Assembly: GCA_965235125.1 (NCBI GenBank)
Contig: CBDDXH010000025.1
Location: 1-12,844 of the forward strand
DNA: 12,844 bases
DNA from: Pelagilacustribacter hypolimneticus
GTDB taxonomy: Bacteria > Pseudomonadota > Alphaproteobacteria > Pelagibacterales > Pelagibacteraceae
Reading direction: 5' to 3'
The position numbers and the translations under genes were made by a program. Positions 6,135 through 12,844 of the stretch are shown piece by piece (the first letter of the stretch is position 1; every line of letters begins with the position of its first letter). The notes under the pieces are model-generated. The model was not told the DNA's origin. It did no database searches and saw only the letters and a list, made by a program, of their open reading frames with translations.

Positions 6135-6381
6135 GAATCTCATCATACATTTTTTTGAGATCATCAGGCGATAAGTTTTTATCTTTTAATTTTTCAAGAA
6201 TTTTATTATTTTCAGCATCCTCTTTGCTTTCAAAAATGTAATCATCTTGTCTATTCTGATCAAGCGTACCGTCATTTTTGTTTTTATTTCTTGCATCAAG
6301 TCCGGTACTAATTGCTTTAAGACCTAAATAAAGAACTATTCCAAGAATTGCTACAATTGCTGTATAAAATAAATATTCCAT
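6121..6381 (-). CDS. Small single-pass membrane protein of unknown function
   Basis: I do not recognise this 86-residue protein. A hydrophobic segment at about residues 3-24 (LFYTAIVAILGIVLYLGLKAI) is a clear membrane anchor. It is followed by a polar, Asn/Asp/Lys-rich linker (about 30-60) and a charged, probably helical tail, KILEKLKDKNLSPDDLKKMY at 60-79, ending in KKK. The tail resembles the short oligomerisation-type helices at the C-termini of some small membrane proteins, but this is not an assignment. It starts eight bases after the stop codon of the NDUFA9-like gene, so the two are probably co-transcribed. The length, membrane segment and tight spacing make it a real gene rather than a chance frame; the function is unknown. 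Confidence 0.6.
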   Translation of the reverse strand: MEYLFYTAIVAILGIVLYLGLKAISTGLDARNKNKNDGTLDQNRQDDYIFESKEDAENNKILEKLKDKNLSPDDLKKMYDEIQKKK

Positions 6382-6389
6382 ATATAATT

Positions 6390-7331
6390 TTAAATCTTAG
6401 CAAACTCTCCGCCGTCTCTAAATCTCCAAAGCCATTTAGACATGGATTGTTCAACATCTTCTGGTTTTATGTTTAAATCTTTTAGCGTTAAATGATTGAA
6501 GGAGACGATATTATCTGCCTCATTTAAAATTTCCAACTGATCTTTTGTTAGTAAAGGTTTTGGCATTAAACTAAATAGTGAAGCTTGAATTCTTGCTAAT
6601 GGCATAGGTAAATCAAAAACTAATCTTTTTTTACCAATCGTATTTAAAATAGATTTGACCATGTCGCCAAAGCTGATAATTTTAGGTCCTCCAATTTCAT
6701 AAATTTGCCCTTCATTTTTTTTTATCTCAATAGCTTCCACAATGGCTGTAGCTACATCATTTACTACAATAGGCTGAAACTTATAATTTGTTTTAACGAC
6801 TGGAATAATTGGTGACATACTTAGTTTTGCAAATAAATTAGTAAAATTATCTTCCGTTCCACAAACTACACTTGGCCTAATAATAATAGTATTTTTAAAA
6901 TTATTTAGTGCTTTTTGCTCGCCTTCAAATTTTGATCGTTGGTATAAAGATTTTGAATTAGCATTAGCACCAATGGCACTAACATGAATAAATTTTTTAA
7001 CTTCTGACTGTGAACAATATTTAGCAATTAAACCTGGCAAATCGGCATGTAAATCTGAAAATTTTTGTTTACTATTTTCAAAAAGAATACCAATTAAATT
7101 AATTACGATATCTGAATTTTTGATTGCCTCTTCAATTTTAGAAAAATCTTTAAGATTAAAATCAATAAATTCTATAGCGCCCGGAGGGGCTTGTGTCTTT
7201 AAATAACCTTTTAAATAAGCGTTCCTTGTTGGAATAATACATTGGTAATTCTTCTCAGTCATTTTTCTGACAAGATACCTTCCTATAAATCCTCCACCGC
7301 CAAGGATCGTTGCTATTGGGTAATCGTTCAT
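6390..7331 (-). CDS. NAD(P)-binding SDR-family protein, complex I NDUFA9-like
   Basis: Atypical short-chain dehydrogenase/reductase related to the NDUFA9 accessory subunit of respiratory complex I, found widely in alphaproteobacteria. Numbered from the chosen start, the Rossmann dinucleotide-binding loop GGGGFIG is at 11-17, DIVINLIGIL at about 74-83, and FIHVSAIGAN at about 114-123. YQRSK at 130-134 matches the YxxxK catalytic pair, and FQPIVVNDVA at about 185-194 is characteristic of the NDUFA9-like branch. A longer frame reaches 7370, but that start would run into rnd; the ATG at 7329-7331 places the Rossmann strand at the usual distance and gives 313 residues. It is divergent from rnd across only 18 bp. 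Whether it is a complex I assembly factor, a ubiquinone-related protein or a free reductase cannot be told here. Confidence 0.8.
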   Translation of the reverse strand: MNDYPIATILGGGGFIGRYLVRKMTEKNYQCIIPTRNAYLKGYLKTQAPPGAIEFIDFNLKDFSKIEEAIKNSDIVINLIGILFENSKQKFSDLHADLPGLIAKYCSQSEVKKFIHVSAIGANANSKSLYQRSKFEGEQKALNNFKNTIIIRPSVVCGTEDNFTNLFAKLSMSPIIPVVKTNYKFQPIVVNDVATAIVEAIEIKKNEGQIYEIGGPKIISFGDMVKSILNTIGKKRLVFDLPMPLARIQASLFSLMPKPLLTKDQLEILNEADNIVSFNHLTLKDLNIKPEDVEQSMSKWLWRFRDGGEFAKI

Positions 7332-7349
7332 GGTATTTAAGATAGTTAT

Positions 7350-7973
7350 ATGAAAATACATAGGATTCAAGGGGACATAAGTTCAGAAGTTGCAAAATCA
7401 TTTAAAGATAGTGTGGCCATTGATACGGAGGCCACAGGTCTGTTGATTCCAGAAAGAGATAAATTAAGTTTAGTTCAAATTTGCAATGAAGGGGGAGACG
7501 TCTATGTCATTCAACCGGACCGAACCAATTATAAGATGCCAAATTTGGTCTCTATTTTGCAAAATGAAAAGATACTTAAGATTGGACATTTTTTAAGATT
7601 TGATAAAAGTGCACTTGAATATTTTCTAAAATGTAAAATAAAAAATATTTTCTGTACTAAAATAGCTTCAAAAATTTGTAGAACTTATACCGATGCTCAT
7701 GGTCTAAAAAATCTAGTTCTAGAATTTTGCAACAAAAAAATAGACAAAAATCAAGGCTCAAGTGATTGGAATAAAAACATTAATGATCTTAATGAAAAAC
7801 AATTAGAATACGCTGCAAATGATGTGATTTACCTTCATAAAATTAAAGCTGAGTTAGAGAAAATGTTAATACGAGAAGAACGCATGGATATCTATAAAAA
7901 ATGTCTAGAATTTTTAGATACAAGAATAGAATTAGACCAAAAAGGATTTAAATTTTCAATATTTGAGCATTAA
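7350..7973 (+). CDS. rnd: Ribonuclease D-like 3'-5' exonuclease
   Basis: DEDDy-type 3'-5' exoribonuclease, expected to trim 3' ends of structured RNAs such as tRNA precursors. The first exonuclease motif is AIDTEATGL at 23-31 (Asp25, Glu27), the second IGHFLRFDKSAL at 78-89 (Asp85) and the third YAANDVIYL at 154-162 (Tyr154, Asp158), so all metal-binding and catalytic residues are present. At 207 residues it lacks the C-terminal HRDC domains of E. coli RNase D (about 375 aa); this short form is common in alphaproteobacteria. The ATG lies 18 bp from the divergent NDUFA9-like start with no clear Shine-Dalgarno. Its stop codon shares one base with the kdsD start (TAATG), making it the first gene of the plus-strand run reaching rpsA. 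Confidence 0.87.
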   Translation: MKIHRIQGDISSEVAKSFKDSVAIDTEATGLLIPERDKLSLVQICNEGGDVYVIQPDRTNYKMPNLVSILQNEKILKIGHFLRFDKSALEYFLKCKIKNIFCTKIASKICRTYTDAHGLKNLVLEFCNKKIDKNQGSSDWNKNINDLNEKQLEYAANDVIYLHKIKAELEKMLIREERMDIYKKCLEFLDTRIELDQKGFKFSIFEH

Positions 7974-8956
7974 TGGCTAAAGTAAATTATATCTCTATTG
8001 CAAAAAAAGCGGCCGCTATTCAGATATCAGAGCTTAGAAAAATTAATAAAATTTTTGATCAATCTTTTGTTAAAGCAGTTGAGTTAATAGCTAATTGTAA
8101 AGGTAAAGTCATTGCTGCTGGTGTGGGAAAAAGCGGTCTAATTGCAAGAAAAATATCATCTACTTTATCTTCTGTTGGAATTTCTTCATTTTTTTTAAAT
8201 CCTTCAGAGGCTAATCATGGTGATCTTGGACAAATTGATAAAAGAGATTTGCTTTTAATTTTTTCTTATTCAGGCAATACTTCTGAAATTGTAAATGTAC
8301 TTCGTTATGCAAATAGATTTAATATTAAAATTATTGGTGTGGCTTCAAAAAAAGATAGTCTACTTTTAAAAGCAAGTGACGTGAAAATACTTTTGCCGCA
8401 CGTTAAAGAATCTGATCCAACGGGCATGGTACCAACAACAAGTACAAGTATCACTTTATTGTTAGGAGATTGTTTAGCGGTAGCACTTATGAATAAAATG
8501 AGATTTTCTAAAGAGAGATTCAAAGTATTCCATCCAGGAGGACAAATTGGTCAAACTTTATTACTAGTTAAAGATATTATGCTTACAGGAAATAAATTAC
8601 CCTTGGTCAATATTTCTAAAAGTATTTATGATGCTATAAAAGTTATTGCTGATAAAAAACTTGGTCTAGTAGTGGTTACAGAAAAGAATTTAGTAAAAGG
8701 AATTTTAACTGATGGAGATGCTAGAAGAGGGATTAAATATTATTCTAAAGATGATCACTTAAAAAAATTTATAACTTCAAATCCTTTATTTATTTCTGAG
8801 ACAGCAACTGCTTCTAAAGCATTGTCTCTGATGAATGAAAAAAAAGTTACGAGTTTATTGGTAACGACCGAAAAAGATTACAATAAAACTAAATTATCTA
8901 AGCAACTAAAAGGAATAGTTCACATTCATTCTCTTTTACAATTTGGAATAAAGTGA
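7973..8956 (+). CDS. kdsD: Arabinose-5-phosphate isomerase KdsD/KpsF
   Basis: Interconverts ribulose 5-phosphate and arabinose 5-phosphate, the first step toward Kdo for the lipopolysaccharide core. The 327-residue protein has the full family architecture: an N-terminal SIS sugar-isomerase domain followed by two CBS domains. In the SIS part are AAGVGKSGLIARK (48-60), PSEANHGDLG (77-86), FSYSGNTSEI (97-106), MVPTTSTSI (152-160) and VFHPGGQIGQ (185-194), all strongly conserved in KdsD. The CBS pair occupies roughly 200-260 and 265-325. The start overlaps the rnd stop by one base and its own stop overlaps the lptC GTG by four bases, so it sits within a coupled operon with the LPS export genes, which fits Kdo/LPS biosynthesis. 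Confidence 0.93.
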   Translation: MAKVNYISIAKKAAAIQISELRKINKIFDQSFVKAVELIANCKGKVIAAGVGKSGLIARKISSTLSSVGISSFFLNPSEANHGDLGQIDKRDLLLIFSYSGNTSEIVNVLRYANRFNIKIIGVASKKDSLLLKASDVKILLPHVKESDPTGMVPTTSTSITLLLGDCLAVALMNKMRFSKERFKVFHPGGQIGQTLLLVKDIMLTGNKLPLVNISKSIYDAIKVIADKKLGLVVVTEKNLVKGILTDGDARRGIKYYSKDDHLKKFITSNPLFISETATASKALSLMNEKKVTSLLVTTEKDYNKTKLSKQLKGIVHIHSLLQFGIK

Positions 8957-9531
8957 TTAGTCGAAAAAAAAAACTTTTTATAATCCAACTTACTATTTTT
9001 TTTGTTGCATCAACTCTACTTTACAAAACTTACCAAGATAGAAAAGAAGAGCCTGTCCTTCAAGTTGAAGCTCAGACAGATCCTAACGTTAATAGTTTTA
9101 ATGATATTGAATATTCAGGTTTTGATTTAAATGGAAATAGATACGTTTTACAAGCTGAAAAAGCTGATTTTAAAACTGAAACACCAGAACTCATTAACAT
9201 GAAAATAGTTTTTGCAAAATTTTATTTAAAAGATAACACAATTTTATCAGTGACTAGCGATCTAGGTCTTTACAATAATAAAACGCTGGATATCGAGTTT
9301 AAAGATAATGTTAAAGCTGATTACTCAACTCATACTTTATTGTCTGATTTATTGTCTTACTCAAATTTAAATGCTAAATTAATTGCAGCGGGAAATGTTA
9401 GAGGAAAATCTTTAGATAAAGGAGAGTTTTTTTCAGATAACTTAGAATATAATTTAACGGATAAAACTTTAAATTTCTCAATGTCTGGTACAAAACAGGT
9501 AAACGTAAAAATTAATGAAAAAAAATTTTAG
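8953..9531 (+). CDS. lptC: LPS export protein LptC
   Basis: Bitopic inner-membrane component of the Lpt machine; it would accept lipopolysaccharide from LptB2FG and pass it to the periplasmic bridge. The 192-residue protein has the usual LptC length, an N-terminal transmembrane helix after a Lys/Arg-rich start (about residues 8-24), and a periplasmic region of repeated short beta strands such as DIEYSGFDLNGNRYVLQAEK (51-70) and LIAAGNVRG (143-151). The start is GTG at 8953, overlapping the kdsD TGA as GTGA, with a weak GGAA upstream. The last 17 bases overlap lptB. The primary sequence is poorly conserved in this family, so the call rests on architecture plus position between kdsD and lptB. 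LptA is the main alternative, but the uncleaved anchor and length favour LptC. Confidence 0.8.
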   Translation: MISRKKKLFIIQLTIFFVASTLLYKTYQDRKEEPVLQVEAQTDPNVNSFNDIEYSGFDLNGNRYVLQAEKADFKTETPELINMKIVFAKFYLKDNTILSVTSDLGLYNNKTLDIEFKDNVKADYSTHTLLSDLLSYSNLNAKLIAAGNVRGKSLDKGEFFSDNLEYNLTDKTLNFSMSGTKQVNVKINEKKF

Positions 9532-10273
9532 AATCATAAAATTTAAAAAAGATAAACCTATTTTTCAAATTAAAAATTTAAGTAAATCTTATGATGGTAA
9601 ACCCATTTTAAAAAAAATTAGCTTAGAGCTTTATCCTGGAGAATGTGTTGGTTTATTAGGTCCTAATGGTTCAGGAAAATCTACTTTATATTCTACTATT
9701 ATTGGAGAGACATACGCCGATGAAGGAAAAATAATTATAAATGGCAAAGAAATTCAGGATCTGCCTATCCATCTAAGAGCTAAAGCTGGTATTGGTTATT
9801 TAAGTCAACAACGAAGCGTCTTTGATCTTACTGTTTATGACAATATACTAGGTATCTGTCAGTTGTTTATTAAAGATAAAGAAAACCAAATCAAATTAAC
9901 TGAAAAGTTGCTTGATGAATTCAATCTTCAACACTTAAGAAATATAGAAGCTTCCCATTTATCAGGTGGTGAAGTTAGACGGGTCATGTTAGCTCGTTTA
10001 TTGATCAATAAGCCAAGCGTAGTATTGCTAGACGAACCGTTAGCTGCATTAGATCCAATCATAGTTCAAGATATTCAGCGATATATCTTAAAACTTCAGC
10101 AATGGGGTGTAACAATCATGATTACAGATCACCAAGTTCAAAATCTTTTTTCAATAGTTGATAAAGCCTATGTTTTAGGTGAACAATCTATTATTGCACA
10201 AGGTACACCAGCTGAAATTTTAAAATCTTCAAAAGCTATTGAACTTTATTTTGGATCTTCGTTTAGTGCTTAA
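9515..10273 (+). CDS. lptB: LPS export ABC transporter ATP-binding protein LptB
   Basis: Cytoplasmic ATPase driving lipopolysaccharide extraction from the inner membrane with LptF and LptG. The 252-residue protein has a complete ABC set: Walker A GPNGSGKST at 49-57, Q-loop LSQQRSVF at 96-103, signature LSGGEVRR at 149-156, Walker B VVLLDEP at 169-175, D-loop ALDP at 178-181 and switch His206 (TDHQV). The LSQQ and LSGGExRR wording is typical of LptB rather than of generic transporters, and the length is close to E. coli LptB (241 aa) with about a dozen extra N-terminal residues. The ATG lies inside the 3' end of lptC (17-base overlap), and aroA follows after 5 bp. No lptA lies between lptC and lptB; lptF and lptG are not in the window. 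Confidence 0.93.
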   Translation: MKKNFRIIKFKKDKPIFQIKNLSKSYDGKPILKKISLELYPGECVGLLGPNGSGKSTLYSTIIGETYADEGKIIINGKEIQDLPIHLRAKAGIGYLSQQRSVFDLTVYDNILGICQLFIKDKENQIKLTEKLLDEFNLQHLRNIEASHLSGGEVRRVMLARLLINKPSVVLLDEPLAALDPIIVQDIQRYILKLQQWGVTIMITDHQVQNLFSIVDKAYVLGEQSIIAQGTPAEILKSSKAIELYFGSSFSA

Positions 10274-10278
10274 TTGAA

Positions 10279-11634
10279 ATGCCAAATCAAAGTTTTTCTC
10301 TTCAGGTCTCTGAGCTAATTAAACCTTTTAATAAAATCATTAAGGTAGATTCGGATAAATCTATTTCTATTCGTTCTTTTTTAATTGGGGCTATTAGCCA
10401 TAATATTTCAGAAGTAAAAAATGTTTTAGAGTCTGATGATGTGTTTTCTTGCATACGAGTCTGTCAAAAATTAGGGGTTAAAATTGATAAAGTAAAAGCT
10501 GGGCATTATTTAGTTTATGGTAAAGGACTTGGATCTCTTTATGCAAAAAAGAATACAGTTTTGGATTGTGGAAATTCAGGGACGACTTCAAGATTAGTTT
10601 GCGGTTTACTTTCTACTAATCCAGATATTCAAGTTAAAATCAAAGGAGATCACTCACTAAATAAACGAAATATGAGCAAGCTCATTGATCTTCTAGGTGA
10701 ATTTGGCGCAACTTTTTTACCCCCAAATAAAAATAATTTTCCGCTAACTCTTATCTCTTCAGCAATTCCGATCGGCATAAAATATAGTGCCGGTGTATCA
10801 GCACAGCTTAAAAGTGCAGCTATGCTAGCCGGTCTTAATGCTAATGGAGTAACAAATATCATCGAAGAAGAAAAATCTAGAAATTCTACCGAAAATATGC
10901 TTTTGCAAAGTCCACATGTTTTAAAAATAAAAAAAAATAAAAAGGGGCAAAATCATATTAAAGTTTTTGGTAAAGAATACTTAAATCCTTTAAAAATTAA
11001 TGTATCAGGTGATCCAAGCTCAGCTGCATTTTTTACTGCACTGACTATATTAACAGCTGGTGCAAAATTAACGATTCATCATGTAGGACTAAATCCTAGA
11101 AGAATTGGTTTTTATAATATTTTAAAGAAACATGGAGCTAAAATAAAATTCTTAAAAAAAAAAATAATTAATAATGAGGAGATTGGTGATATCCACGTTC
11201 AAAGTTCTAAACTAAAAGCTATTAGGACTGACTCTAAATGGTTTCCTTCAACTGTAGATGAATATCCTATTCTTTTTGTACTTGCCGCTCTAACTAAAGG
11301 GAAATCCGTTTTTAGAGGTATTGAAGATTTAGCAAATAAAGAAAGTAATCGAATTGAAGAGATGAGAAAAATATTAAATCAAATTGGTATTCAATGTAAA
11401 TCAACAAAAAATGAAATGAAAGTTTACGGTCAAACAATTATAAAAAAAAATGCTATAATTAAAGTGCCTAATCTTGGTGATCACCGAATTTGTATGAGTA
11501 CTGTAATTTTGTCTTTGACCACAGGAATTAAAGCTGAAATTAAAAACTTTGAGACCGTTAAAACATCGTCACCTTCTTTTTTAAAAATTATTAAATTACT
11601 GGGAGGAAAATTTGAAATTAAAAAAACATTATAA
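10279..11634 (+). CDS. aroA: 3-phosphoshikimate 1-carboxyvinyltransferase (EPSP synthase)
   Basis: Sixth shikimate-pathway step: phosphoenolpyruvate plus shikimate 3-phosphate to EPSP, for aromatic amino acids. The 451-residue protein matches the family length. Motifs include DKSISIR at 26-32 (Lys27, Arg32), CGNSGTTSRL at 97-106, SAQLKSAAMLAGL at 174-186, SGDPSSAAFF at 243-252, VDEYPILF at 326-333 (catalytic Asp327), NKESNR at 353-358 (Glu355, Arg358), GDHRICMS at 400-407 (Arg403) and Lys428 near the C-terminus. Several normally strict positions differ: Ile where SxSHR has His (residue 31), KRNM where most enzymes have KRPM or MRPL (Asn131), and SRNSTE where TRDHTE is usual. The catalytic Lys, Asp, Glu and Arg residues remain, so activity is expected. 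It begins 5 bp after lptB and overlaps cmk by 23 bases, an order conserved in alphaproteobacteria. Confidence 0.92.
   Translation: MPNQSFSLQVSELIKPFNKIIKVDSDKSISIRSFLIGAISHNISEVKNVLESDDVFSCIRVCQKLGVKIDKVKAGHYLVYGKGLGSLYAKKNTVLDCGNSGTTSRLVCGLLSTNPDIQVKIKGDHSLNKRNMSKLIDLLGEFGATFLPPNKNNFPLTLISSAIPIGIKYSAGVSAQLKSAAMLAGLNANGVTNIIEEEKSRNSTENMLLQSPHVLKIKKNKKGQNHIKVFGKEYLNPLKINVSGDPSSAAFFTALTILTAGAKLTIHHVGLNPRRIGFYNILKKHGAKIKFLKKKIINNEEIGDIHVQSSKLKAIRTDSKWFPSTVDEYPILFVLAALTKGKSVFRGIEDLANKESNRIEEMRKILNQIGIQCKSTKNEMKVYGQTIIKKNAIIKVPNLGDHRICMSTVILSLTTGIKAEIKNFETVKTSSPSFLKIIKLLGGKFEIKKTL
11601..11606 (+). promoter_or_regulatory. Strong Shine-Dalgarno deciding the TTG start of cmk
   Basis: GGGAGG inside the 3' end of aroA stands five bases before the TTG at 11612. 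It is the strongest G-rich ribosome-binding site I found on the plus strand and fixes the cmk start, since no ATG or GTG in the cmk frame precedes the P-loop at a sensible distance. Confidence 0.7.
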
Positions 11635-12274
11635 ACTAGTGGTAGCTGCAGACGGGTCTGCTGCAAGTGGAAAAACTACGGGAGCTAGACTTATTTCAAA
11701 AAAATATGGCTTACAATTTTTGTCTTCAGGTTTACTTTACCGCTACGCTAGTTACCAACTGTTAAAACATAAACCAAAAAATATTACATCTTTTTTAAAA
11801 AAACAATTTAAGAACTTAAATTTAAAAAAATTAAATAATAAACTTTTACACTCACCTGAAATTTCTGCACACACTTCGATAATTGCAAAAGAAAAAAAAA
11901 TAAGAAATATTTTAAAAACTTTTCAAAAAAAATTTGCTATGAAATTTAAAAAAGTTTGTATTGAAGGAAGAGACATAGGTACTGTTATTCTACCAAAAGC
12001 AGATATAAAATTTTTCTTTAAGTGCAATTTAGATACCGCTGCAAAAAGAAGATTTAAAGAACTTAAGAAAAAAAATAAAAATATTACCTTTATGGAAGTT
12101 AAAAAAGCTATGCGTATTAGAGATAATTTAGATAAAAATCGTAAAAATTCTCCTTTGATTCAATCAAAAAATGCGATAATTGTGCGGACTGATAAATTAA
12201 AAAATATAAAAGGTATGATTAATAAAATGTCATACATAATCGAAAAAAGAATTAAAGAAAAATATGGCAGTTGA
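11612..12274 (+). CDS. cmk: Cytidylate kinase
   Basis: Phosphorylates CMP and dCMP with ATP to CDP and dCDP, recycling cytidine nucleotides for DNA and lipid synthesis. The 220-residue protein is of normal length and has the P-loop DGSAASGKTT at 14-23, the strongly conserved GRDIGTV at 119-125 and RDNLDKNR at 170-177, followed by SPLIQSKNAIIVRTD at 180-194, all diagnostic of Cmk. It starts with TTG at 11612 behind a good Shine-Dalgarno within aroA, a 23-base overlap, and its own end overlaps rpsA by 11 bases. Two motifs are unusual: SSGLLYR (38-44) replaces the common DTGAMYR, and the P-loop has DGSAASGKTT instead of DGPAASGKGT. The protein is very rich in lysine, in keeping with the AT-rich genome. 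Confidence 0.9.
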   Translation: MKLKKHYKLVVAADGSAASGKTTGARLISKKYGLQFLSSGLLYRYASYQLLKHKPKNITSFLKKQFKNLNLKKLNNKLLHSPEISAHTSIIAKEKKIRNILKTFQKKFAMKFKKVCIEGRDIGTVILPKADIKFFFKCNLDTAAKRRFKELKKKNKNITFMEVKKAMRIRDNLDKNRKNSPLIQSKNAIIVRTDKLKNIKGMINKMSYIIEKRIKEKYGS

Positions 12275-12844
12275 AACTTTTCATCAGGAACTATCTAGCT
12301 CTCAAAAGGAGTTCGAAAGTTTACTAAATGATGACTTTAAGGATCGAAAACTTAAAGAAGGTGAAATTATCAAGGCAACTGTAACGGAAATCAATAAAAA
12401 TTTTATCGTCGTTGACTGCAAAGCCAAGATGGAAGGGATGATTCCAATTGAAGAATTTAAAAATGATGACGAATTAGGAAAATTAAAAGTCGGATCGAAA
12501 ATTGAAGTTTTTTTAGAACGGATCGAAAGTTTTAAGGGTGAAATCGTAATCTCCAAAGAAAAAGCTAGACGAATGAATACTTGGAGCAAACTGGAAAAAG
12601 TATTTGAAACAGGAGAAGAAATAACAGGAATTATTACTGGAAAAGTTAAAGGAGGATTTATATGTCAGGTCGAAAATCTTCCAACATTTATGCCCGCTTC
12701 ACAAATTGATATTAAGCCACTTAAAAGATTTGATCACTTAATGAATATACCATTAAAAGTTATCGCAACACGAATCGACAAAGTTAGAGGCAATGTTTGC
12801 ACAAGTAGAAGAGCGGTTTTAGAGAAAAGTAAAAATATAGATAC
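12264..12844 (+). CDS. rpsA: 30S ribosomal protein S1 (5' part only)
   Basis: Ribosomal protein S1, which binds mRNA on the 30S subunit and helps initiation on transcripts with weak Shine-Dalgarno sequences. 193 codons are visible without a stop and the gene runs past the window end. Residues 1-30 are a short acidic leader (MAVETFHQEL, then SQKEFESLLN). The first S1 OB-fold repeat covers about 32-100 (GEIIKATVTEINKNFIVVD, MEGMIP, ISKEKARR), and the second begins near 117 (GEEITGIITGKVKGGFICQV, then FMPASQ and CTSRRAVLE). The ATG at 12264-12266 lies inside the end of cmk, overlapping by 11 bases in another frame, with no strong Shine-Dalgarno. The cmk-rpsA order is conserved in many proteobacteria. 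Many genes in this window also lack a good Shine-Dalgarno, so dependence on S1 may be considerable. Confidence 0.92.
   Translation, partial: MAVETFHQELSSSQKEFESLLNDDFKDRKLKEGEIIKATVTEINKNFIVVDCKAKMEGMIPIEEFKNDDELGKLKVGSKIEVFLERIESFKGEIVISKEKARRMNTWSKLEKVFETGEEITGIITGKVKGGFICQVENLPTFMPASQIDIKPLKRFDHLMNIPLKVIATRIDKVRGNVCTSRRAVLEKSKNID

Noticed and set aside
7332..7370. Thirteen-residue N-terminal extension of the NDUFA9-like protein
   Set aside because: It would overlap rnd, and the Rossmann strand already follows the inner Met at the normal distance.
8305..8523. Open frame of 72 codons opposite kdsD
   Set aside because: Antisense to the conserved SIS domain; no recognisable protein.
10650..10862. 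Open frame of 70 codons opposite aroA
   Set aside because: Shadow of conserved EPSP synthase motifs; no ribosome-binding site or family match.
11481..11666. Open frame of 61 codons opposite the aroA/cmk junction
   Set aside because: Antisense to two genes with conserved products; nothing supports translation.
12302..12589. Open frame of 95 codons on the minus strand near the right edge
   Set aside because: It is antisense to the first S1 repeat of rpsA, which is the real gene here although it is cut by the window end.
1..12844. Possible CRISPR array, tRNA, insertion sequence or prophage remnant
   Set aside because: I looked for regular direct repeats, tRNA-like CCA/cloverleaf patterns, terminal inverted repeats and transposase or integrase motifs and saw none that could be supported.

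Overview
The window is AT-rich, densely packed bacterial DNA with alphaproteobacterial gene content and order (rnd-kdsD-lptC-lptB and aroA-cmk-rpsA, an alphaproteobacterial-type PhoR, OlsB/OlsA, a PlcP-Agt pair). Short intergenic gaps, overlapping genes and Lys/Asn/Ile-rich proteins point to a streamlined marine lineage such as Pelagibacterales (SAR11) or another AT-rich group like HIMB59/AEGEAN-169. The sequence alone does not decide between these.

Left part (1-1627, minus strand): the 5' end of pstS, encoding the periplasmic phosphate-binding protein, and upstream of it phoR, encoding the phosphate-sensing histidine kinase. A Pho-box-like site lies in front of pstS. The rest of pst and phoB are not in the window.

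Middle part (1732-6098): a compact lipid-renovation island. olsB-olsA (plus strand) should make phosphorus-free ornithine lipids. plcP-agt (minus strand) should strip the head group from phospholipids and glycosylate the resulting diacylglycerol (DAG). A DAG-kinase-family gene diverges from plcP and could return DAG to phosphatidic acid. I find 11-bp-periodic Pho-box-like repeats before pstS, before olsB and between plcP and dagK, so the sequence itself suggests one PhoB-controlled phosphate-starvation regulon. Lipid renovation of this type is known in Pelagibacter. The layout here, and in particular the PhoB-like site lying against the dagK start codon, is the most interesting part of the window.

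Right part: a small membrane-protein gene and an NDUFA9-like SDR gene (minus strand, 6121-7331), then seven genes on the plus strand with overlaps or a 5-nt gap: rnd, kdsD, lptC, lptB, aroA, cmk and the start of rpsA. kdsD, lptC and lptB serve lipopolysaccharide synthesis and export; aroA serves aromatic amino-acid synthesis; cmk makes CDP/dCDP; rpsA is ribosomal protein S1. lptA, often found between lptC and lptB, is absent from this position. I saw no tRNA, rRNA, CRISPR array, insertion sequence or prophage gene.
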